The notes under the pieces are model-generated. The model saw only the letters and a program-made list of their open reading frames with translations, made no database searches and was not told where the DNA came from. DNA of 64,000 nucleotides, from NCBI RefSeq assembly GCF_000003815.2, contig NC_049987.1, positions 7,940,877 to 8,004,876 on the forward strand, given 5' to 3'. This document shows, in pieces, positions 1 to 12,300 of this stretch. The first letter of the stretch is position 1; the number at the start of each line of letters is the position of its first letter. The DNA comes from Branchiostoma floridae (Eukaryota > Chordata > Leptocardii > Amphioxiformes > Branchiostomatidae). The translations under genes were made by a program, and so were the position numbers.

Positions 1-346
1 CTCGTTCGCTTCGCTCGCTCGGTGGTTTATTCGGTGGTTGTGGCACAGGGCCAGGGATTATCTCACCATATACACCTCGGGGCGGGGCATTAACCCTTTA
101 TTATTCACCTGCTTTATCTACCGGTACTGGTTTTATAGTTGTTGTAAATACTAGGAGAAAGACTACAAGAAAGAGAGAAAAACTAGGTAATGCATTTAGA
201 GTTTATCACTTCAAGGAAAATTTATTACACAGTCTTCTACTTTTTTTCCAGGGAGTTTGTTCAAAGCCTTTTTTCTAGTCATTCCTCGATGATATGTACA
301 TGTGTATGGAAATGTGATTTAGCGATGTTTGTATGAAGGCCCCCAG

Positions 347-3300
347 TGAGAGCAGTCTGAGTGACTTCTCTACTGATGAGGAGGACATCATTCCACAAGG
401 ACAGGATGGCGAGAAATCAAGGAAGTCAGAAAAGAGGAGGAAATCCCTGGAGGATCCTGGAAACAGGGTGAGGATTTCATAAAAGAGAAAGAGCAAGATT
501 TTTCCTAGCCTGATTTAATCATTCTTCTATATATCCTGCCCTACATTGCCGGTGCTAGTTACAGCCCTGGACAGCAAGGTTTTTATTACACAGACTACAT
601 TTTCTCATCTTGAATGTTTGCGTATGTTTTTTTGGTCAACATTCTTTAACAGATCTTTACAATCTTACACATAACCACTTTCTTGTTGTTTTTTTTGCAC
701 CAGAGACCAGCATCACGCCAGTCTTCCCTTGACGGCAGTCACCTTAATGTGTCCAGTGTGACGTCCAAGGGCAAGGCAGAAAGTAGCAGGAAAGAGAACG
801 ACACACATGGAGAAGAGGAGTCCTTGGATGTGTCCAGGGCCTCCGACAGCTCAAAAGTCTCCTTTGACCTTCCCATGGACAATGCAGGTACTGTTGTATA
901 CTAGTAATCAGATTATTCAACTTCTCTGTTCTGGATTTGACTGTAAATGTATTCCAAGCGGCACAGATTTTTCTCCGCTATTATCATTAGGAAACACATC
1001 AACTTCATGTAATCCATTGAGATATGTTTGCTGAAGAAAACTCATTGTATACTTTAAAATTGTTCAGTGTACTCTAAAGTGCTTCAAAATTGTATAGGCT
1101 ACCCACTCAAAGCATTTTATTGTGTGCTATTAATGTGATAGAAATTGACAGGTTTGGTCAAGTTAGAGTAGCATGAAGAGCAAACAAGTAACATGTATTA
1201 GCATAATATTAGAGACATTGGTAGGAGTAATACAAACAAAGTTTAGACAACATATGCTGCTTATATTTTTAATTTGTAAACTTGTAAAACAGACCTGTCA
1301 TGTTTTGGTCATGCTATGGACATGTAATTTTGTTATATTCTTGAATAGATAGAACCAACAAGAGAAGCACTTTCTGAACCTTCCAGGTCCCAGTGCTGGT
1401 GTTGACGGTCTGTCAGTGGAGAGACTAACCCTACTGGGAAGGGTACACGTAGCTCGAGTTGTGATCGAGTCACTGCAAGTCAGCACTGGTGATGACAACA
1501 AGCAAAAATCTACCAAGACAAAAGACAGTAAAAACAAGCTAAGGGGTAGGCCACCCAGACCCTCTCCAAAAAGAGCCAAGAGGTATGTGCTGAAAAGTTG
1601 GATTAAGATTGTATATTATCAAGTAGTTTTGTTTGCCTTTCCCTCCCTGTTTCATATCCTTCAATTTGTGATGAAACAATGAAATAAAATAGCTCAACAA
1701 AACCAAGAGGAATATATTTCATGCCAAACTGTTACATCTCCTTGCAAAAAGGAAAACCTTGCTTAAGACACATTTTGGGCAATAGTCATGCTACTTGAGT
1801 TTTCCAGGGTCTGTAAACAACTATGTGTTTCATGTATGTGAAAATGAAATCATGGCACAGCATAGCCTACTGAACTGAAGTGATATTGAAATGTGTTGTT
1901 CAGCACCTACTTCGTGGAGTACCAGTTCCCAGTAGCAGCCAGCTCCAGGGACAAGGGTGGAGCCAGCGCCATGGCAACAGAGGTCATGAGGGTCGCATCC
2001 AAGAAAATGAAAGATGGAGGTACTAAACATGTTTCACAACTGCAGATTCTGTCAGAATATCATAAAAAATTATAAATTTAGTCTCTTAAACTTTAGTTTC
2101 TAATATCAAGTAGTCAAGTATATGAATGACTGAATGTAGATAATTGTGCACATCTCTCTTACGTACATTCATTTTAACAAGCTAACAAGTCTGTATAGCA
2201 TGCATTTGTACAGTTGTACTTCTGGATCATGATTTATCAGATTGAATCACACTGTCATAGTTGCAACCTCATACATGCACTGATAAATGTTGATGCTTGA
2301 TATGTGTCCTTATGATGTCTTGGTTGTAATAATGTGTGCCATTTTTTTCTGTTGTTGTGTTTGTAGTTATTACATTTGGGCACAGATCGATGTTTCCTGT
2401 CCAGTTTGATGGACCCTGTGTGGAACGGTGGTGGAAACAGCCGCTAGAGTTCAAAGTCTTCTGTAGGAACCCTGGTCAAAAATCTGTAAGTAGCAACATA
2501 GCTTTGAATCTTTTGTTCAATATACAACCTATTTTACAATCTAATTGTAGATAGTTGCAGTGATATCTTGCTGTGAGAATTTGCTGTAAGTGTTTTTTTA
2601 CACAGTGGTGTAAAATTTTGTAGACTTTCCTATAGTATAACCGTATCGTGATATTTGTTGTTGTACTTTTCAGCCAGTCTTAAAGGGAACTTGTAGCCTT
2701 CCTTTGAAGTCAGTCTTGAAGTCAGAAGACCTGAGTGTCTTTTGTGACCTTGAGGTGAAAGGTGAATCCAGGTCAAGGTCATCATCCACAACCTCAAGGT
2801 CAGAGTCAGAAGCTCTGCAAGAGGGAGGACTAGGACCATTAAAGGTATTGTACATACAACTTTTCGGTTGAAATGATAAAAGGCTGGACCTTAAAAAGCT
2901 CACATTATTCTTGCTTGTGGTACCTCTATCTATAGTCTATAATAATCTGTTACAGTAAAGGATTGTTTTATTATTGTCTTTCACTTTTTCACAGGTGTCT
3001 GTTGAGTTGGCTTCTGACAGTAAAGACTTCCCCTCGGCTTTGGCAAAGACCAAGTTAGCGGAACTGAAGGGGTCGAAGGTGGTGCCCATCCCTCAGCCAA
3101 AACACAAACCTGTGACTGCAGTGCAAAGGGTTGTTCAAGACATTGTAGAGAAAGGTGCTTTTTTCTTCTTTGTGACTTTAGAAAACGATTTGTTACATAT
3201 GTAGGTGTATGATACATATATTGATAGATATACAAAAATTTATGATTAGACTAATAATGTTAGCCTACATGTATTCTTGAGTGACTGTCTCTACCATGTT

Positions 3301-6300
3301 TTTTGTAGGCGCATAACTACTGCCACTGTATGGTTGCAAAATAGGAGTGTTTTGCCAGTTTACAGAGACAACCCGTGTTTACAGAGAGGTCCCGTGTATG
3401 GGGAGAGTCACACCCCATGCACGTTAAAGAACCCCCACACGTGCGATGGTGCGGTGTGCGATGGAACAAACCCTTCTGTCTGGAGTTGGTGATTCACTTC
3501 AAATCACCCGGATGGAGGCCTGGCGAACCTCCATACCGTATCAGCCACACGGTGATTCACATCATTCACCCGGACGGGAGACCTGGCGCATCACCGTCTT
3601 GTATTCAGCTAGAAGAAAGGGTGTGCCACGCCGTAAGGGGCGGTATAACCCCAACAGTGCTGTAATACACCGTATGACTATGACTGACTGACTGACTGAC
3701 TTACAGAGACAAAGTATTTTGATGTGGATGGAAAGTTAATCTATCAATTGATGTGAATTTCCCCCACATACAATGGGAGTAAACATAAAGTGTTATATTC
3801 TGGATGACTGGAGTATTTATTTGTGTTTACTTACTTCTTTGAAATATTTTATTGTTCATCTACATGTGCAGGTGACAAAGCAGCTGTGCATACATCCGAT
3901 CAGCCACCTGTCCGAGCAACTGTGGGCCAAACAACACCTTCCGAGTCTTCTGCATCCTTAAAGCCTCCCCTTCCACAACCAGCATCAAGGCATGGTCAGA
4001 CAGGGGAGACAGGCAATCATGAGGTACTGTATGGTAGACTTCATATTGTTGATACAAGTACAAGTACAGCGGGGATGTCAGCATATAGAAGTTAGAACTA
4101 ATCTATGCTATAAACATGTATCGTCAGCTATGGATGGATAGTTGCTGTTGAACATGCATGATTTCAGTAGGGCAAGTCATTTGATCTGTCTTCATTAGGT
4201 TATGGGTTTGGACATGATAGGTCCTGACATCTTTGATAACTGGATAAGCTTATTCTTGAGGGGCTATCTCTACCATGTTTTGTATAGGTGCATAACTGCT
4301 GTCACTGTATGGTTGCAGAATAGGGATGTTAGGTCAGATGACTATGCATTTTGATGGGGAAGGGAAGCTTGTAGATATGCAAACATTTGTCATCTGCAGG
4401 AGGCCCAGGCTTTGCATATGCTGCTGCTCGTCACAGAAGGCCGTAACATCACGCAGAAGGGGATTTCCTCTATGGCTAGCAGGGGCAACAGAGATCCGTA
4501 CCCTCCTCCACAGCCAGTTCCTAGAGTGGGACCAGTAGTATCAGGTACAGTGTCAACATCTAGCATACTGACTCTCAGTTTGTATGGTCAAAACTTAGGG
4601 CACCTCTTCAATTTTTTCGTCTAGTGTGTTTCAAAATTTCCAACCCAAGGATGTTTTTTAATAAATTTTTGGTCAGCTGTATTACCCACATCATTTTTCT
4701 TTCATTATCAGACCTCTTATACATGTTGATACAAACCAGTACAGTTGACCAACCCTGCATAAGGACCACCTGGTCATTGTGGCCTGTCTTGTCCTGTCTG
4801 TGTAGACTTGCCACCTAGTGACAGTATATGGTGCTGCAGCTGCATGTTTTCTGCATAAACTGCATAAACTGATATATAGATTTTAAGATATGTGACTGGT
4901 GAATAGTCAATTTTACTGTTCATCAGTCTTTTATATTTCTAAAATAACATCTGTCTAACTTTGTTACAGGATTTCATGCTGGTTGTGACCTGTCTGTGCG
5001 TAACCCGTATTTGGTGTGTCGGATGTTCTGGTGCGATGAAACTGTTCGCTCCAACGTTTCCTGGGGCACCAACGACCCCCGCTTCGACTTCCATCAATCA
5101 GGCCCCGTCCTGCTCACTCCTGCCTTGCTGGAGCGCATGAGGAACAACTTCATGATAATCGAGGTCTGGGACAAGAAGACGTCAGCACAAAACGACGTCC
5201 TTGTGGGAATCGTGAAGCTGCCGCTCCACAGCTTGTACATGTCGTTCCGAGATAAGCGAATCACCCAGGCTCTCCTGAAGTCTCAGTACCCTGTGGTGTC
5301 AGTCGACAACTACATGCCAATAGTGGACCCCTTCACTGGTGTACAGTATGGGGAACTGAAAGTCCTGTTGGCAATGGGAGCTGTTCAGCAGGTACCTTCT
5401 TGTGGCAAATTCATCATGATTCTGTCTTGCTGTATAGATGGCATCCATCCAAGTTTTTGCATTGTAACCCAAAGTTTCTCTCTACCACAAGGGGACCAAC
5501 TTCCTACTCTTACATATATCTGTTAGAATGATAACTGCTATATAATGTAATCCTATCAGCTATTCATTATTGAAGTCATCCTCTCTCCTATGAAACAAAC
5601 AGTTATAATTATATTCCCTGTTGTCCCTTCCAGGTGACAGAACTACAGAGAATAAAGCTGGACAGGGATGATGTGATCCTACCTGACAGACCACAGCACC
5701 ATCTGCACAGCAGGTCAGAATCTTAATTTTGCGGTAGTGAGGAAATGGAGTGTTCACTGTGGTTTTGAGTTCGCTGTAGCACCATACACTGTAGTCACAT
5801 ACAGTACTGTAATGGGTAAATGGTGGTTTAGGGTTCGCGGTGAAGCAGCCTCGCAAACACTGCAAACATAAAACCATCACGAGCGTTTCTGCATCTTGTC
5901 CTGGCACTTAACTTGCGTTTCTTATTTGGTGAAAATATTGTCTACAAAAGTGTGTTTTGTCCCCAGGTCCCAACAGGGTCCTGCCCCCAGTTACCCAGAA
6001 CCAGGAGCACCCCCAGACCAGACGGAGCACATCTTCGAGGTGGTTGTGGAGGGGGTGCGTGGCCTGTCCCAGTTTGAGACAGCTGTGTGGGGGGAGGCAG
6101 ACTGTTTCGTGCAGTATCACTTTCCTGCCCAGCAACAAACTGCGCAAGCTGGAGGGCCTACTGTTAGACATGGTGGGTGCCACCTTGTGGCAGAATATGG
6201 TACTGCAGCTGCATGTTTGACAGTTACTTGTACTAGTATATACAAGATGTATAACTGTTTTCTTTCTGTACAACTCCTTTCATGGCCATTTCCTGAATAA

Positions 6301-9300
6301 CTGTAATGAGCTATTGCTTGCTCATGAGCTCATTACATAACTCAACCCACCCCTTGATACCGAAAAATACATTGAATATGCTTACAATCATTATGTGGTA
6401 TTACAGATCAAAGATCACGCTTGATACACAAGAAAATGAAGCAAATACATACTGAAATATGTGCTTAATTAGCCAATTTTCCAACTAAAGCACTTGGAGT
6501 TGGAGTGTTTTTAGATTAAGTTTCTTAAGAGTATTAGCAGCATAAAACAGCTATGTGCTGTCACAGGTTTGTTTGAACCTTAAAGTTTGTATCTTCACAG
6601 ATTCATGAAAAGCTCAATTCAGATGTAGGCATCACATCTGTTTTCAAACTTTTGTTCCCCTTGATGCAGCGATGATCACCCTGAAACCCCACAGAACAGT
6701 GACCACCCTGTGCGTGCCTGACCCGACGCTGCACCACACGACCAGGCACCGTCTCCAGCTGCCGCAGGGCACCCCTGTGCAGCGGGAGCTGCTCACTGCC
6801 TGCGCGGGGGTGGGAGGGGGCGCCGGAGGGATTCCCTTCGAAGTGTGGTGCAGATACTACTACCCAAACATCAGGGACCAGATCATTGCAAAGGTAACGC
6901 CTTGTCGGTATTGCCTTGCCAGTTTGGAAATAAAAAGGATATACATTGACAAGCTAAAATTAAAGAAACAATCTTATAAGTCACCAACATGCCAAAATGT
7001 GTTTCTTGTGCCTCAGGGTCTTAACAGAATCTCAAGGTTTTATGGTAAAGAAATTACAATAAATATTTTTACTAATGGTATTGTCTTCTGTATGTTAAAA
7101 ACAGGCCACCCTCCCCCTGGCTAAGCTGTGTGGTATGGTCACCATGCACAAGCGAGGAGACACCAGCGTCCAGACGTACGCCCTCCCTCTCACGGCTGTA
7201 CCAAGCGACGACGAGCCTCAGACCCTAGAACAGCTGGCCAAACTACAGGACAGCGGCCTTCTGGACGTCAGCTTGAACTACAGAACAGCGGCTGTCCACG
7301 TGGACAGCACAGGGGCCATAGGTCAACACGACGGCCTTCTGTCGAGCCCGCAGGTTTGCCTGACTGTGGGGCTGTTGAGAGCATCAGGGCTGAAGGCTGC
7401 TGCGCTGTCCCTGAGCCAGCAGTATGCAGATATGGAGTACCCGGCTGAGGTGGGGGTGAACGTGTACTGCAAGGTGACAGTGTCATTCCTGTCTCAGGAG
7501 GTAGGGGCTGCTTACTGCATGTAGTAACAGTTTCTTTATTTCTTGGTTTGGCTGTTCAGTACGCACAGCTAGCCAGGGCTGCCTAACTAGCCTGTGGCTA
7601 TTATAGAGCTGCTGACAAAAGCAGAAACAATACAAATGAAATTTGACAAGGACAGGATACCTATCAATAACAGTATTCTGAATACATAAAAAGATAAGAA
7701 TAAAAAAGAACTTTTTTATATACATGGTGTATTATGTAAATAGTTGTAACAATGTGCAACAAACTTGTTAGTTACTTGTAAGTTTAGCAACAATGTCTGT
7801 TGACTTAGTAGTACATGCAGAGAAGAAAATGGAGCAGATTCTATGACCTCTAATGAACAAAAAAACAAATGTGTATCAGTGGCGGCGGCACAGTGGGGGC
7901 AGTGGGGGCAGTCGCCCCCACAAAAAATATGTTGTGGGGGCCATCAAGCTGAAACCCATGTGTATTTTTTCACCAATAGAAATTTCATAAACCTACCTAG
8001 TCCACCAGCAAAATTTGCCCCAGAAAATGCAGGAAATGGTGAAAGGGCCAGATCTTAAATTTTCCCAAACCTCCCTTGCGACGGCTCGCGCCTAAAGCGC
8101 TGGACACGGTGAAAATGTATTGACACGGACCAAGCATCCCCCTGCCTGTTCTTTGTTCTATTCCTGGTAAAAGGAATATCCCTCTTACCGTGTCTTTTAC
8201 CGGGAATAGAACAAAGAACAGGAAGGGGAACGCTTGGTCTGTGTCATCGTGTAGGCTTATGAGAATTAGTGAAAGGGTCCGTTGTCGCGGTAGGTGGTCT
8301 GTGATGTCACGCAAATGTTGCTCCCAACATGAACTCCACTCGGCATAGCCTGGCAGAACACTGGACGTGACAACATGCTCACAAATCTATCACCAGTATT
8401 TTGCCCCCACAAAGGAAATTTGCTGCCGCCACCTCTGTGTATGATATCCAGTATTGCTTTCTGTACTGCCATCTTTTTTCTGTTGATAGATTTAAGTCCA
8501 GCAGAATATTTTGCTTGCTTTTGTGAACTCCTACCTTGATAGTAGCCTTTCAGCACAAACGTACGATGAGAGCAAAAATATGTGAGCAATTAACTGATAG
8601 TGATATGATTTTCTTCTCTAAAATAAGGAACAGCATGTGTGTGATGAGAACAGTTCCGCGTGCGTTAGCATAAAAGTACAGTACTACAGATGTATGAAGT
8701 AAAAAAAGGGTAATAGTTAAGTAATGATGATATATTTTTTCTTTTCATAAATAAGGAACAGCGTGTGACGCGTACGGTGGCGCGCACGTTTGCCCCCGAG
8801 TTCCAGTATCACCTGGACTTCCCCTGCCCCCTGGTGTGGACGGACCCCCAGGGTCTGAGGGACGGGGCATGTCTGGCCGAGCTGCTGGAGGAGGGGGAGG
8901 TCGTGCTGCAGTTCTGGCACCAGATGCCAGGGGGCAGAGCAGGTGTGTGGCATGAAACTAGGAGACCCAAAGCTATGCCAAAGAATCTTGACTATAACAT
9001 GTGCAAATACAAAAACCAGCAGTTATCATACATTACCATAGAAAGCCACTAGGGGGCACATTATTTGAACATTGCCACACCTACAGTCAACCTGCCTGCC
9101 ATACAACACTTCACCCACTTACAACTCTACAAAAAAAATTCACACAAATGGCCACCGCCTCTGATTTTCTCTCACATACAGCCCCTTTATTTCTAAAATT
9201 GAAGATATTGAATGTGTTTGATATAAATAAGCTGCAAATTAGTATATTCACGTTTAACTGTCTTTCTAACAATCTCCCCGATATGTTTAAAACTTTCCTA

Positions 9301-12300
9301 AACCCTAATTCACATGTACACAATTATCATACCAGGCAAAGAAATCTACTCCATACCCCTCTCTTTCGAACATCATTAGCGCAGTCCACCGTAAAATATA
9401 GATGTGCCACAATCTGGAACAGTCTTCCTACAAATATCAAAAACACTTCTTCCCTCCTTACATTTAAAAATGCCCTGAAAACATATCTCATAAACCACCC
9501 TAGCCCCTTATAGAAATATTTATCCCATCTTAATTCATATTGCTATCATCATTTGATTTCATTGATCACACATTTTCTTCTTTGTATTATTATAACATAT
9601 GACTGTGTTAGTTACTTCTCCTTGTTATTTATTGATCCACTGATCATACATCGTTTGTTGTATTATTATAACATATGATTGTGTTAGTTACTTATGTTTG
9701 TTATTTATTGATTTCACTGATCGTACATCTTTTGCATTATTATAACATGTGCTAGTTCTTTCTTTGTTTAAAAAAAAATTATGATTTCATTGATCATATA
9801 TTTTGTATAAGCATAGAGGAGGAGGGCACAGCATAAACCGTTAAGGTTTTTTCCCTCCTCCTGCACCTGTTTTATATTTTATTCTCTTCTGTATCTATTA
9901 TCATTTTGTATGTGCAAACTGAATAAACAAACAAACAACCAATTTTGATAAAGATCCAGTCACTGCTTTTTGAGTGATGCTGTTAGATATCAGATGAAGT
10001 TCAACCATGCAATAAGCTGCCTCGCATGACAAATTAAAAATGTACCTAGAACACACATCACTTAAGTTAATGATATCAAATGTCTCTGTAGTAAGAGATA
10101 TAATAGTACATGTTGTAGTTACACTCAGGGATAAACAAGTCCACTAGCCCTATAGTCCCGGGCAAGTGAAAATGCCAATCGGGCAAGTGCATGTCCTTCC
10201 CCACTTGCCCGATCGGACAAGTTAGCTTTTCTCCATTGAGTGAGATTTTGATGTACTTACTACTTTTCAAAGTCATGACATCAAGCATTGATTAACACAG
10301 AAAATAGAGCCAATAACAAAAATTCCATTGAAGGCCATGAATATACATAGAAAAATGTCATTTAGATTTCGGGCAAGTGAAAATTTGGTTCGGGCAAGTA
10401 AATTTTTTAAGTACTTGCCCGATAGGACAAGTCAATTTTAGAAAACTTGTCCAACCCTGTACACTTACAGCTTGATCATGTGTACTGTAAAAATGATTCA
10501 ACTTAATAAATGTTAATTAAGTTTTTCTTGGCCAAATTCACAACTGTTTTCCTTGCCTGCTCTGGTTCCTGCTAGACTTGGAGGGTCAGTATGTTGATGT
10601 CGGCCCCAGGGAGTCCCAGGTAGTGGGCAGACGGCTGTTCCACAGTACGGGGGATGTTCTACTGGGGACTACAGTCCTGCCACTGGCAGCCCTGCTGCAC
10701 AACAGGACAGGTACAGGATGACAACAGCCCTCTCTTTTTATCTCTATTACTTTCCTTGGTGATTGAATGATTAAGCATCTTATCTACATGTAGAAAAAAT
10801 GTGCAGGTCTTGCCACAGATGTTTCAGCAGCATTTGCACTAGCTACTGTACATACTTTTACATTGTATTTTTTTGGGAGACTTAAGTTTGCAGTAGATGG
10901 AGAAAGGTCTTGGTGGTGTTCTGAATTCATAGTTGGAACAATTTTGTAGTACGGTAGTAATACATTGAAAAGACATAATTACGGCAGAGAAATCACTGTG
11001 AAAACGACAATAAAAGTGTCAATATCTACAGTATGAGCAGCAAAGAATTGTCATGTAGAGCTTTTAAAGTAGGAAAAACTTGTACCTGATGTGCGATTTA
11101 CATTCTACTTCTTTCAAATTCAGGATTACATGGGTGGCACCCCATCACCCGGCCTCCCATTGGCTGGGAGAGAGGCGAGGATAACATGCATGACAGTCCT
11201 GCAGACCCACCTGACCAATCACACGACAGTGATGGGTTACAGCGCGTAGTGGGCGGAGCGGAGCTGTCTGTCAAGTTTGCCCATGCCGATGACAGGGAGA
11301 GAGTGGTGCATGCTGGGAGGACCATGGGCTGGTCTCCAGAGGATGATGTGGAGGACCTTTGGATGGATGATGGTTTGTTTGTTTGTTTATTGTTCTGCAT
11401 AACTGGTAGGCATAACACACCATGATAAGTAGGTACAAGCTACGATGTACATACAACCAAACTAAGGTTTGAACCATGCATACCTAAATGGAATCACTCA
11501 TTTTGATAAGGTTTTTTAATGTGGTGGAGGTGTGGCTCCTTTGGCCCCATTCAAGAGAACATCCCTATGCAAAGCTAGGTACTCATTTTCATCTGAGTCA
11601 AGTAAGGAAATAGGTGCAAACAGTTCATCATTTGGGCCTGCTAGGGACCTTGCTACCTGGCACCATGATTGTAAACTGTTCCAACCTTCAACATCTAAAT
11701 CCTTATTTAACAGAAGGATTCAGCTGGTAACATGCTATATGGCATGATACCACCAAAGTATTATGTAGCTAAGAATTTTGTCTGCAAAATATGTTGCAAA
11801 GGAAGGCAGTTTTCACAACTTTGCCATAGAAAAATCCAAATTTTGCTCAATATCTTTGTGATTCAAAATACAGGTGACAGCTCCAAAATGAACTGCTCTC
11901 ACAAGCTGCTTACCATGTCCTTTAATCCATAGACCTAAGTTTCATGGTTTTGACTATTTACAATGGATGACCTGTGACTCTTAACATGCCACAGACGACT
12001 GCTCCATGACAAAGACGTGTGAGTTGTTGGTGTCGGTGTCGGATGTCTGGTTCCCCCTGCACTGTGCCCTTCTGATTGGTCAGGACAAGCTGGACAAGTC
12101 TGCCCGGTGCTACATACGCTACAAGTTCTATGACAAAGGTGAGTAGTATGATGTTTACAGTCAAGCCTATCTGTGGTAAGCCACTCAATGGTCATAGTAG
12201 TTAATACTTGGGTCAGTAAGAAAAATAATCTTACTTTAACTTAGGAACTGTAAAAAAGGAGAAATAGTGACCAGGTGGAAATTCTGCAGGCCACTAGCAT

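Larger units (their letters stand above)
7345..11372 (+). other. C2CD3: C2CD3 fourth C2 module (exons 14-17)
   Basis: Exon 14 continues with [18 protein letters not shown] and [14 protein letters not shown]. Exon 15 gives [19 protein letters not shown] followed by [11 protein letters not shown]. Exon 16 gives [20 protein letters not shown] and exon 17 [11 protein letters not shown], then [10 protein letters not shown]. The module is interrupted by introns holding a MITE (7877-8437), a CR1-like fragment (about 9040-9930) and another MITE (10126-10459). Confidence 0.75.
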
